A DNA stretch of 64,000 nt. It comes from Streptacidiphilus pinicola (GTDB lineage Bacteria > Actinomycetota > Actinomycetes > Streptomycetales > Streptomycetaceae). A program made the translations under genes and the position numbers. The first letter of the stretch is position 1. Each line of letters starts with the position of its first letter. The stretch covers positions 1 through 64,000 of the forward strand of contig NZ_QKYN01000066.1 of the NCBI RefSeq assembly GCF_003258295.1, in the 5' to 3' direction. Of the stretch, positions 1 to 7,405 are shown in pieces. Below the pieces are notes generated by a model. That model worked only from the letters and a program-made list of their open reading frames with translations. It was not told where the DNA came from and did not search any database.

Positions 1-54
1 GTCCCTCGCCGCGCAGTACCCGGCGCCGGCGCCGGGTACTGCGCGGCGAGGGAC
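1..54. repeat. Perfect 54-bp palindrome at the window edge
   Basis: Bases 1-27 are the exact reverse complement of bases 28-54, with no spacer. The element lies inside the 3' part of nuoB and is read as codons there. A 27-bp perfect inverted repeat inside a coding region is not expected by chance. It is either a fold-back artefact at a contig end or a genuine intragenic hairpin. The sequence left of base 1 is not visible, so its true extent is unknown. Confidence 0.9.
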
Positions 55-563
55 TCGCGCGCGATCTTCTCCTGGAGCTTGAGGATGCCCTGCAGCAGCG
101 CCTCAGGACGCGGCGGGCAGCCGGGGACGTAGACGTCGACCGGGATGATCTGGTCGACGCCCTTGGTCACCGAGTAGGAGTCCCAGTAGGGGCCGCCGGA
201 GTTCGAGCAGGCGCCGAACGAGATGACGTACTTCGGCTCGGGCATCTGCTCGTACAGGCGCTTCACGGCCGGGGCCATCTTGTCCGTCACCGTGCCCGAG
301 ACGATCATCAGGTCCGCCTGGCGCGGGCCGGGCGCGAAGGGGATGACGCCGAGCCGGATGAAGTCGTGCTTGGCCATGGACGCGGCGATGAACTCGATCG
401 CGCAGCAGGCCAGGCCGAAGTTGAAGCACCACAGGCTGTACCGGCGGCCCCAGTTCAGCACGACCTTGATCGGGTCGGGCGCCATCCGGGCCAGCGGGCC
501 CAGCTTGCGGACTTCGAGCGCGCCGGGACGTGAGGGGTCCGGGGTTCCGAGATTCACGACCAT
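1..563 (-). CDS. nuoB: NADH-quinone oxidoreductase subunit B (partial, 3' end missing)
   Basis: This is the peripheral-arm subunit of complex I that carries the N2 4Fe-4S cluster and passes electrons to quinone. The ATG at 563 begins [10 protein letters not shown]; the body contains [14 protein letters not shown] (tandem Cys), [28 protein letters not shown] and [16 protein letters not shown], which supply the cluster-ligand cysteines. About 187 codons are visible and no stop is reached before the edge. The start overlaps the end of nuoA by 10 nt, so the two are translationally coupled. The motifs [15 protein letters not shown] resemble the second nuo operon of streptomycetes more than the canonical one (from memory). 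The last codons coincide with the 54-bp palindrome, so the extreme C-terminus should be treated with caution. Confidence 0.93.
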   Translation of the reverse strand, partial: MVVNLGTPDPSRPGALEVRKLGPLARMAPDPIKVVLNWGRRYSLWCFNFGLACCAIEFIAASMAKHDFIRLGVIPFAPGPRQADLMIVSGTVTDKMAPAVKRLYEQMPEPKYVISFGACSNSGGPYWDSYSVTKGVDQIIPVDVYVPGCPPRPEALLQGILKLQEKIARESLAAQYPAPAPGTARRG

Positions 564-955
564 TCCAGGACACCCTTCTTCCAGGCGTAGAGCAGACCCA
601 CCGCGAGGAAGCCGATGAAGACACCCATCTCCACCAGCGTCCCCGTCCCGAAGCCGGGCCCGGAGAAGACCGTGGCCCAGGGGAACAGGTAGATCGCGTC
701 CACCGCGAAGATCACATACAGGAAGGCGTAGACGTAGTAGCGGACCTGGGTCTGCGCCCAGCCCTCGCCCACCGGGTCGACGCCGCACTCGTAGGCCAGC
801 AGCTTCTCCGGCGTGGGCGCGAAGGGCCGCAGCAGCCGGTTGGCGGTGAAGGCCGTACCGACGAAGAGGATCCCGATCAGCGCCATCAGGCCGACGACGG
901 AATAGGCGTGGAAGTACCCCGGGTGGGATGCCGCCAGTGCCTGCACGGCCTGCAT
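554..955 (-). CDS. nuoA: NADH-quinone oxidoreductase subunit A
   Basis: Small membrane subunit of complex I, 133 aa with three predicted membrane helices. It has the conserved [11 protein letters not shown] motif and the [24 protein letters not shown] block typical of NuoA/ND3. The ATG at 955 was chosen because GGAGGCGAC lies just upstream and the longer reading frame upstream has no family similarity. It is the first gene of a leftward nuo operon and overlaps nuoB by 10 nt. The 238-nt gap to the divergent sensor kinase must hold the operon promoter. No NADH-input genes are visible, so whether this locus encodes a full or partial complex cannot be judged here. Confidence 0.95.
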   Translation of the reverse strand: MQAVQALAASHPGYFHAYSVVGLMALIGILFVGTAFTANRLLRPFAPTPEKLLAYECGVDPVGEGWAQTQVRYYVYAFLYVIFAVDAIYLFPWATVFSGPGFGTGTLVEMGVFIGFLAVGLLYAWKKGVLEWS

Positions 956-1117
956 GGTCGGTCGCCTCCGTTGGTCGCGTGTCTGGCTTAGGTGTCCGGG
1001 TCGCGTGTGGCGGGTGTGTCTCTTGACCCAATCCTTGCCTTTACGGGGCAGGAGTCTAGGTCCCAGCGGCTCCGACCTGTGAACCGCGCCCACCCGTTGA
1101 GCGGTCCCGGCCCCGGT

Positions 1118-1135
1118 GGTAGGGCTGTCCCCACC
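1118..1135 (+). promoter_or_regulatory. Operator-like dyad upstream of sensor kinase
   Basis: GGTAGGGCTGTCCCCACC is an imperfect dyad with 7-nt arms (6 of 7 pairing) around CTGT. The same 21-nt stretch (1117-1137) recurs at 3682-3702 upstream of the kinase-less sensor paralog. It lies 58 nt before the kinase ATG. The repeat is seen directly; recognition by a LuxR-type response regulator is inferred. Confidence 0.6.
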
Positions 1136-1193
1136 CCCGGTCTCCGCCCATCCCCATGGCGCACGGCACCCCGGAACGGTCAGGCTTGGGATC

Positions 1194-2348
1194 ATGACTG
1201 AGCCGAACCGCCGTGCCCGGCGCCCCCACTTCGACGCCCGGATGGGGCGCCAGGTCGCCTACCTGCTCGCCGACCTCCCGATCGGCATCCTCGGCTTCGC
1301 CCTCACGGTGCCGCTGCTCTCGCTCGGCATCGGTCTGCTCGTGACCGTGGTGGGCTTCTGGCTGCTCTTCGCCGTACTGCTGTTGCTGCGGGCGGGCTCG
1401 GCGATGGAGCGCGCGCGGGCCCGCGCGCTGCTGGGCGAGGAGGTGCCGGACCCGGCGCCGGTCCAGGCGCGCAAGCCCGGCATCATGCAGAAGGTCTTCT
1501 CGACCCTGGGCGACGGCCTGTCCTGGCGCACCGCGCTGTACTTCGTGCTGATGCTGCCCTGGGGCATCGTCGCGTTCACCCTCACGGTGGTCTCCTCGGT
1601 CCTGCTCTTCCCGCTGCTGCCGTGGATCGTCCACGGGCTCTCCGCGGTCGACCGGGCGCTGGTCGGCTCGCTCCTCTCCCCCGGCCGGCTGACCGAGCGC
1701 GTCCGCGAGCTGGAGGACGACCGCGGCACGGTCGTCGACTCGGCCGCCGCCGACCTGCGCCGGATCGAGCGCGACCTGCACGACGGCGCGCAGGCGCGGC
1801 TGGTCACCCTCGCCATGGACCTGGGCCTGGCCAAGGAGAAGCTGACGGAGGATCCGGAGGCGGCGGCGCGGATGGTCGAGGGCGCGCACAACGAGGTGAA
1901 GCTGGCCCTGCGGGAGCTGCGCGACCTGGCCCGCGGCATCCACCCGGCGGTGCTCACCGACCGCGGCCTGGACGCGGCGCTGTCCTCGGTCGCCGCCCGC
2001 TGCCCGCTGCCGGGCGGCGTGCGGGTGGAGGTGGAGCTGGACGAGCGGCCGGACTCGGCGATCGAGGGGATCGCCTACTTCACCGTCAGCGAGCTGCTCA
2101 CCAACGCCGCCAAGCACGCCCGCGCCGACAGCGCGAGCGTGGAGATCTGGCGCGCCGAGGACCGCCTGATGCTGCTGGTCCGCGACGACGGCACGGGCGG
2201 CGCGCAGGAGCTCCCGGGTGGCGGCCTGGCCGGTCTCGCGGAGCGGATCCGGGCCGTGGACGGGGTCTTCGTGGTCAAGAGCCCGCTGGGCGGGCCGACG
2301 GTCGTCACGGCCGAACTGCCCTGGCGCACGCGCGGCACCAGCCGGTGA
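1194..2348 (+). CDS. NarL/DesK-type sensor histidine kinase
   Basis: Membrane sensor kinase of 384 aa. The N-terminal third (about residues 15-160) has four hydrophobic segments matching the actinobacterial putative-sensor domain. It is followed by HisKA_3 with the phosphoacceptor motif ERDLHDGAQARLV (His about 196) and a HATPase_c domain (ELLTNAAKHARA, VRDDGTGG, GGGLAGLAERI). The start MTEPNRR at 1194 was preferred to an upstream ATG because it places the shared dyad at 1118-1135 in the promoter. No response regulator is adjacent; a LuxR-type regulator lies at 61.7-62.4 kb beside korA. In S. coelicolor the corresponding kinase and regulator genes are, from memory, close together next to the second nuo operon, so the pair may have been separated here. 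The ligand is unknown. Confidence 0.88.
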   Translation: MTEPNRRARRPHFDARMGRQVAYLLADLPIGILGFALTVPLLSLGIGLLVTVVGFWLLFAVLLLLRAGSAMERARARALLGEEVPDPAPVQARKPGIMQKVFSTLGDGLSWRTALYFVLMLPWGIVAFTLTVVSSVLLFPLLPWIVHGLSAVDRALVGSLLSPGRLTERVRELEDDRGTVVDSAAADLRRIERDLHDGAQARLVTLAMDLGLAKEKLTEDPEAAARMVEGAHNEVKLALRELRDLARGIHPAVLTDRGLDAALSSVAARCPLPGGVRVEVELDERPDSAIEGIAYFTVSELLTNAAKHARADSASVEIWRAEDRLMLLVRDDGTGGAQELPGGGLAGLAERIRAVDGVFVVKSPLGGPTVVTAELPWRTRGTSR

Positions 2349-2442
2349 TGCCGGATTTGACCGTATGTTCGTCACGGTTAAGAAGCTGTACTGCGACGGT
2401 TGGGTCTCTGCCCCTACACCCTTCGCCCCGGTGTCACTAAGC

Positions 2443-2484
2443 TACGGCGTTCGACCGCGCGTGAACGCGCGGTCGAACGCCGTA
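2443..2484. terminator. 19-bp perfect hairpin, likely terminator
   Basis: Two perfectly complementary 19-nt arms (2443-2461 and 2466-2484) flank a TGAA loop. It lies between the kinase stop (2348) and the next gene (2526). There is no T-tract, as is common for streptomycete terminators. It could also act in the 5' leader of the downstream gene. Confidence 0.6.
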
Positions 2485-2525
2485 CGTATCGCCGATGCAC
2501 CGAAGGAACTCGGGGGACACACGAA

Positions 2526-3095
2526 GTGACCACGCCGCAGAACCCGTACCAGACCCCGCAGCAGGGCGGCCAGGCCCCGCAGAACCCGTACGCCGCGCCG
2601 GGTGGCGCGGTCCCGCCTCAGGGTTACCCCGGCCAGGCCGCGCCCAACCAGGGCGTCCCGCCGCAGGGTTACCCGGGCCAGGCCCCGCAGGGCTTCCCGG
2701 CCCCGCCCGCCGCCGGCTACGCCGCCCCGCCGGCCGCGCCGAAGGTCTCCGTCAAGCGCCGCTTCGGCTTCGCCGGGGCGCGTCTGATCGTCAGCCTCGT
2801 CCTGCTCGTCGTGGTCGGTGGCGGCTACTGGGTCTACGACCAGATGAGCGGCGGCGCCGACACCGCCAAGGCCGGCGACTGCATGCACAACGACGGTTCG
2901 GACACCAGCCCGGACCTGCACGTCATCAGCTGCTCCGACTCCGGCGCCCAGTACAAGGTCGTCAAGGCCGCCAGCGGTGACGACAGCAGCCAGTGCAACG
3001 ACGCCCAGGGCGCGACCAAGGTCTACACCCAGACCGGCGGCCGCGGGACCTCCGACGTCACCCTGTGCCTGGCCGTCCTCGGCAGCAACGGCTGA
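2526..3095 (+). CDS. LppU/SCO3897-family membrane protein
   Basis: A 189-aa protein of unknown function. A Pro/Gln/Gly-rich low-complexity cytoplasmic head (residues 1-75, repeats of PQGYPGQ) is followed by basic VKRRFGFAGARL, one membrane helix (LIVSLVLLVVVGGGYWVY), and an extracytoplasmic domain with four conserved-looking cysteines (GDCMHND, VISCSD, SSQCNDA, TLCLAV). This matches the LppU/SCO3897 family of actinobacteria. The GTG at 2526 has GGGGGA about 9 nt upstream. The GNAT gene follows after 7 nt, so the two are probably co-transcribed. The Pro/Gln-rich head is typical of streptomycete single-pass proteins and often makes family assignment difficult. Confidence 0.75.
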   Translation: MTTPQNPYQTPQQGGQAPQNPYAAPGGAVPPQGYPGQAAPNQGVPPQGYPGQAPQGFPAPPAAGYAAPPAAPKVSVKRRFGFAGARLIVSLVLLVVVGGGYWVYDQMSGGADTAKAGDCMHNDGSDTSPDLHVISCSDSGAQYKVVKAASGDDSSQCNDAQGATKVYTQTGGRGTSDVTLCLAVLGSNG

Positions 3096-3102
3096 CGCAG
3101 CC

Positions 3103-3687
3103 TTGCCGACGATCGTCCGCTTCGCCGAGCACGCGGTCCCGCCCGAACTCCGCGCGCAGGCACTCGCCCTGCAGGAGCAGGCGTGGCCGAGCGAGCCCGG
3201 CGGGGCGGACGATCCCGCGCACGACCCCGCACACGACCCGGCGCTGGAGCCGTACAGCCTGCTGCTCCTCGACGCCGACCGGACCGTGCTGGCCGCACTC
3301 GACGTGCTCAGCAAGGAGTTCACGCACGCGGGTGAGCGCTGGCGCGCCAGCGGCCTGAGCCGCGTCGTCACCGACCGGGCCCGGCAACGCGCGGGCCACG
3401 GCCGCACGTTGGTGGCCGCCGCGCTGGCGGGGATCCGCGACAGCGGCGTCGACCTCGGCCTGTTCACCTGCGACCGCCCGCTGCGCGCGTTCTACGCGGG
3501 CGCCGGCTGGCAGGAGTTGCCCGGTGCCGTCCTGGTCGGCGGCACGCCCGAGGCGCCGTTCCCGAGCGACCAGTGGGACAAGGTCACCATGGGCGCCTTC
3601 TTCACCCCGCGCGCCCGCGCCGCCGCGCCGCGCTTCGCCCACACCCGGATCGCGCTCCACCCCGGGAGCATCGACAAGCTCTGGTAG
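3103..3687 (+). CDS. GNAT family N-acetyltransferase
   Basis: Predicted cytoplasmic acyl-CoA-dependent acetyltransferase of 194 aa. The acetyl-CoA pyrophosphate-binding signature is RQRAGHGRTLVAAAL, followed by a strand-helix ending LRAFYAGAGWQELPG, typical of GNAT motif B. The likely start is TTG at 3103 (LPTIVRFAEH), 7 nt after the preceding stop; it lacks a strong ribosome site, so coupling to the upstream gene is likely. The substrate cannot be inferred. Its TAG stop lies within the shared dyad at 3683-3700, so the promoter of the next gene overlaps this coding end. Confidence 0.75.
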   Translation: MPTIVRFAEHAVPPELRAQALALQEQAWPSEPGGADDPAHDPAHDPALEPYSLLLLDADRTVLAALDVLSKEFTHAGERWRASGLSRVVTDRARQRAGHGRTLVAAALAGIRDSGVDLGLFTCDRPLRAFYAGAGWQELPGAVLVGGTPEAPFPSDQWDKVTMGAFFTPRARAAAPRFAHTRIALHPGSIDKLW

Positions 3688-3700
3688 GGCTGTCCCCACC
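3683..3700 (+). promoter_or_regulatory. Second copy of the operator-like dyad
   Basis: Identical to 1118-1135 (21 nt identical when flanks are included, 3682-3702). It overlaps the stop codon of the GNAT gene and lies 110 nt before the ATG of the kinase-less sensor protein. Confidence 0.6.
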
Positions 3701-3810
3701 CCGAACACACCGAGTCACCCCAATGCCCCCGCGGCGCCCGCCCGGCAGGCTGGAACGCAGCACACGATCCAGCGATGCACGAGAAGCGACGCACGAAAGG
3801 CGGCTGCGGC

Positions 3811-4431
3811 ATGACCACCCCCGCGATCCCCACAGGCCGGACCTGGCGGGAGACCCTCCATCTGATCCTCGACCTGCCGCTGGGCATCCTCTCCTTCAGC
3901 TACGTGGTCGTTCTTCTCGCCTTCGGGCTCGGCACCTCGATGACCTTCCTCGGGCTGCCGGTCCTCGTCGCCTGCGTCGGCGGGGCGCGCGGCTTCGCCG
4001 CGATGGAGCGGGCCCGCGCCCGCGCGCTGCTCGGTGTGGACGTCCCCGCGCCCGCGACGCCGACGCCGCCCCGCCCCGGCTTCGTCGGCTGGATCCGCGG
4101 CATGCTCGGCAACGGCGCGAACTGGCGTGCCGCGCTCTACGCGTTCCTGCTGCTGCCGATGGGCATCCTCGGGTTCACCCTCGCGGTGGTGCTCTGGAGC
4201 GTGGGCCTCTCCGCGGCTCTCTACCCGCTCTACCAGTGGGTCTTCCCCAGGTACGTGGGCTGGCCCGGCTACAGGCTGTGGGAGAACAACGGCCACAGCC
4301 ACTACCTCTCCGGCTGGCCGGAGATCGCCGCCACCTGCGTCGCGGGGATCGTGCTGGTGCTGCTCGCGACGCAGGTGGTGCGGGGGCTGGCGGCGGTGCG
4401 CCGGGGCATGGTGCGCGGGCTGCTGCGCTGA
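3811..4431 (+). CDS. Kinase-less sensor-domain membrane protein
   Basis: A 206-aa protein with four hydrophobic segments. It is paralogous to the N-terminal sensor domain of the kinase at 1194. Both share a LPxGILxF block, the AMERARARALLG motif, an xxWRxALYxxLLLPxGIxxFTLxVV block and a closing membrane segment. It ends after the membrane domain with RRGMVRGLLR and has no HisKA or HATPase region, and no kinase remnant lies downstream (the convergent gene ends at 4436). Start ATG at 3811. It may modulate signalling by hetero-oligomerising with the full kinase, or be a decayed second kinase; both are inference. Confidence 0.8.
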   Translation: MTTPAIPTGRTWRETLHLILDLPLGILSFSYVVVLLAFGLGTSMTFLGLPVLVACVGGARGFAAMERARARALLGVDVPAPATPTPPRPGFVGWIRGMLGNGANWRAALYAFLLLPMGILGFTLAVVLWSVGLSAALYPLYQWVFPRYVGWPGYRLWENNGHSHYLSGWPEIAATCVAGIVLVLLATQVVRGLAAVRRGMVRGLLR

Positions 4432-4435
4432 CCCG

Positions 4436-6175
4436 CTAGCGAGTCCCCACCGTCCGCGTGTCCCGCCCGGACCGCAGCACGGTGCCGGGGACGGCGCCGG
4501 TCAGCTTGCCCTCCCGGACCGTCTCGACGCCGTTGACCCGGACCGCGACGACGCCCTCCGGGCGGGAGTCGAGACGCGGGCTGTCGCCGGGGAGGTCGTG
4601 GACCAGGGTGGCCGGGCCGGCGTCGATGGTCTCCGGGTCGAGCAGCACCAGGTCCGCGAAGTTCCCCACCGCGACCGTCCCCCGTCCGCGCAGGCCGAAC
4701 AGCTCCGCGGGGTCGGCGGTCAGCATCCGGACCGCCTGCTCCAGCGGGAGCAGTTGCCGCCGCCTCAGGCAGTCGCCCAGGAACCGGGTGGTGTACGGAG
4801 CGCCGCACATCCGGTCCAGGTGGGCGCCGGCGTCGGAGCCGCCGAGCATGACGTCCTCGTGCTGCCAGGTCTCCTGACGGAGCGTCCAGCTGGCGGGGTC
4901 GTTGTCGGTCGGCATCGGCCACAGCACGGTGCGCAGCTCGTCGTTGACGCAGATCTCGACGAGTGTCGCGAACGGGTCCTGGCCGCGGTCCGCCGCGATC
5001 TCGCGGACGACGCGTCCGGTGAGGCCGTCGTTGGCCCCGGAGTAGGTGTCGCCGATGACGTAGCGGCCGAAGTCGGCGAGGCGGCGGAAGACGCCCGCCT
5101 CGGGGCTGTCGGCGCGCCGCAGCAGCTCCTCGCGCACCTCGGGGCGCCGCAACTGCGCGATCCGCTCCGGCACCGGCAGGCCCAGGATCGGCCCCCAGCC
5201 GGGGATCAGGTTGAGCGCGCAGAAGGTGCCCAGGCTCATGTTCATCGGCGTCAGGATCGGCATGGTCAGCGCGACGATCCGGCCGCCCGCGGCCCGCGCC
5301 CGCTCGCTGGCCAGCAGTTGGCGCGGCACCCGGTCCGGGACGGCCGCGTCGACGGTCAGCACGTTCCAGTTGAGCGGACGTCCCGCGACGGCGCTCATCT
5401 GCACCAGCAGGTCGATCTCGGCGTCGGCGAACTTGTCCAGGCAGCCCGCGACGATGGCCTCGATCTGCGTGCCCGGGGCCTCGCCGACGGCGCGGCAGAG
5501 CGCGAGCAGCTCCTCCCGCCGCGCGTGCCGGGAGGCGACGGGCTGACCGTCGCCGTCCGAGTGCGTACTGGACTGCGTGGTGGACAGGCCCCACGCGCCC
5601 TCGGCCATGGCCTGCTTGAGCAGCGCGACCATCTGCGCCAACTGCCCGGGCGTGGGCTGCCCGCCGACGGCACCTTGGCCCATGACGTGGCGCCGCAGCG
5701 CGCAGTGGCCGACCATGAAGCCCGCGTTGACGGCGATCCTCCCGTCCAGCGCGCCGAGGTACTCGCCGAAGGTCGACCACGTCCACGGCACGCCCTCCTC
5801 GAGCGCGGCCAGCGACATGCCCTCGACGCGGGCCATCATCCGCCGCGTGTAGTCGGCGTCCTCCGGGCGCGCCGGGTTGAGCGGCGCGAGGGTGAACCCG
5901 CAGTTGCCGCCGGCGACGGTGGTGACGCCGTGCCCCAGCGACGGGGTCGCGAACGGATCCCAGAACAGCTGGGCGTCGTAGTGGGTGTGCGGGTCGACGA
6001 AGCCGGGGGTGAGCACCAGCCCGGTGGCGTCCTCGGTGGAGACCGCCGGCTCCGCACAGGCTCCCGCCGCCGTGATGACGGCGATCCTCCCGTCCTTGAT
6101 GCCGACGTCGGCGGAGCGGGCCGCGGCGCCGGTGCCGTCGACGAGGGTCGCGCCCTGGATGAGGTGGTCGAGCAT
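4436..6175 (-). CDS. Amidohydrolase, N-acyl-D-amino-acid deacylase type
   Basis: A 579-aa metal-dependent hydrolase of the amidohydrolase superfamily. The N-terminal beta-sandwich (VDGTG..DVGIKDGRI) leads to the metal motif GFVDPHTHYDAQLFWDP. The sequence also has GHCALRRHV, GWGP, LGGSDAGAHLDRMC and a C-terminal GTVAVGNFADLVLLDP segment, all typical of D-aminoacylase/dihydroorotase-like enzymes of this length. It lies 13 nt downstream of the LLM oxidoreductase and is the last gene of that unit. Many actinobacterial members of this subgroup sit in catabolic clusters and have no proven D-aminoacylase activity, so the substrate here is open. Confidence 0.82.
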   Translation of the reverse strand: MLDHLIQGATLVDGTGAAARSADVGIKDGRIAVITAAGACAEPAVSTEDATGLVLTPGFVDPHTHYDAQLFWDPFATPSLGHGVTTVAGGNCGFTLAPLNPARPEDADYTRRMMARVEGMSLAALEEGVPWTWSTFGEYLGALDGRIAVNAGFMVGHCALRRHVMGQGAVGGQPTPGQLAQMVALLKQAMAEGAWGLSTTQSSTHSDGDGQPVASRHARREELLALCRAVGEAPGTQIEAIVAGCLDKFADAEIDLLVQMSAVAGRPLNWNVLTVDAAVPDRVPRQLLASERARAAGGRIVALTMPILTPMNMSLGTFCALNLIPGWGPILGLPVPERIAQLRRPEVREELLRRADSPEAGVFRRLADFGRYVIGDTYSGANDGLTGRVVREIAADRGQDPFATLVEICVNDELRTVLWPMPTDNDPASWTLRQETWQHEDVMLGGSDAGAHLDRMCGAPYTTRFLGDCLRRRQLLPLEQAVRMLTADPAELFGLRGRGTVAVGNFADLVLLDPETIDAGPATLVHDLPGDSPRLDSRPEGVVAVRVNGVETVREGKLTGAVPGTVLRSGRDTRTVGTR

Positions 6176-6188
6176 GCTCCTGCGCCCC

Positions 6189-7313
6189 TTAGCTAGCCGC
6201 CTGCCGGAAACGGGTGGTCCGGTGCACCGGATCGGTGTCGATCTTCGGGATGACGTGCTCGCCGATCAGGGAGATGGTCTGCGCGGTCAACTCCGGCGGC
6301 ACGCCCACCGGCAGGCCGAAGACCAGCTGGTCCGCGCCCGCGGACTCCCAGCGCTTGCACTGCCGCAGCACGTCGTCCGGGTCGCCGCAGATCATCAGCT
6401 CCTCCTCGACGAGGAGCTGGATCAGCTCCTCGCTGTACTCGGGGAGCAGCTCCGGCCACTCGGGGATGCCCTCGGGCCGCGGGAAGGTGTCGTGGTAGCG
6501 GAAGAGCAGCGACTGCAGGTAGTTGAGCCCGCCGCGGGCGGCGATCCGGCGCGCCTCCTCGCGGGTCTCCGCGCAGACGGCCGTCGAGGTGACCATGACG
6601 TTGTCGTTGACGAAGGCCCCGACCGGCTCGGCCTCGCGGATCGCGTGCTTGTAGCTCTCGACGACCCACTCCATGTCGGAGACCTTCTGCACGCTGAAGC
6701 CCAGCACGCCAAGACCCTTGCGCGCGGCCATCTCGTAGGAGGAGGGGCTGCCGGCTGCGTACCACATGGCCGGGTGGGCCTTTCCGTACGGCTTGGGCAG
6801 CACCTTGCGCGGCGGCAGCGACCAGTGCTTGCCGGAGAAGCCCTGGTACTCCTCCTGGAGCCACATCTTGGGGAACTCCCCGATGGTCTCCTCCCACATC
6901 TCCTTGGTGGCGTTCATGTCCGTCACCTCGGGGAGGAATCCCAGGATCTCGTGGCTGCCGGCGCCGCGGCCGGTGCCGAACTCGAAGCGGCCGCCGGAGA
7001 GGTGGTCCAGCATGGCGACGCGTTCGGCGACCTTGACCGGGTGGTTCACCCGGGGCAGCGGGTTGAAGATGCCGGAGCCGACGTGGATCCGCTCGGTGGC
7101 GTGGGTGAGGTAGCCGATGGCCACGTCGTTGGCGGAGAGGTGCGAGTACTCCTCCAGGAAGTGGTGCTCGGTGAGCCAGGCGTACTTGAAGCCCGCCTTG
7201 TCGGCCTGGACGACGTAGTCCATCTCCTCCAGCAGGGCCTTGTGCTCGGCCTCCGGGTCGGCCTGGGAGCGACTTCTGGGCACGTAGCCCTGGATGAAGA
7301 CACCGAACTCCAT
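6189..7313 (-). CDS. LLM class flavin-dependent oxidoreductase
   Basis: A 374-aa luciferase-like monooxygenase. It has an N-terminal TIM-barrel strand MEFGVFIQGYVP, the AWLTEHHF motif, RIHVGSGIFNPLPRVNHPVKVAERVAMLDHLSGGRFEFGTGRGAG (the family's non-prolyl cis-peptide and flavin region), and a C-terminal GDPDDVLRQCKRWESAGADQLVFGLPVG. The HF/EHHF form resembles FMN-dependent luciferase-like enzymes more than classical F420 reductases, so the cofactor is uncertain. First gene of a two-gene unit with the amidohydrolase. A TCTGAC-type palindrome lies 19 nt upstream of the start, suggesting TetR-type repression. Confidence 0.88.
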   Translation of the reverse strand: MEFGVFIQGYVPRSRSQADPEAEHKALLEEMDYVVQADKAGFKYAWLTEHHFLEEYSHLSANDVAIGYLTHATERIHVGSGIFNPLPRVNHPVKVAERVAMLDHLSGGRFEFGTGRGAGSHEILGFLPEVTDMNATKEMWEETIGEFPKMWLQEEYQGFSGKHWSLPPRKVLPKPYGKAHPAMWYAAGSPSSYEMAARKGLGVLGFSVQKVSDMEWVVESYKHAIREAEPVGAFVNDNVMVTSTAVCAETREEARRIAARGGLNYLQSLLFRYHDTFPRPEGIPEWPELLPEYSEELIQLLVEEELMICGDPDDVLRQCKRWESAGADQLVFGLPVGVPPELTAQTISLIGEHVIPKIDTDPVHRTTRFRQAAS

Positions 7314-7331
7314 GAACGTTCACCCATCCAT

Positions 7332-7348
7332 ATCTGACGATCCATCAG
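7332..7348. promoter_or_regulatory. TetR-like operator, site A
   Basis: TCTGACGATCCATCAGA, a 17-bp dyad with TCTGA/TCAGA arms, 19 nt upstream of the LLM oxidoreductase. It is one of five related sites in the window (the others are at 8273, 10477, 47054 and 61682). Confidence 0.65.
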
Positions 7349-7405
7349 ATTGCGTTCCCGACTCTCGCACCCCCTCCAGCAGGGGTCAAGAGTCAGCCCA
7401 ACCGG

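Noticed and set aside
4034-6196. 720-codon plus-strand open frame across the amidohydrolase
   Set aside because: Antisense shadow; no motif, and the minus-strand protein is a clear amidohydrolase.
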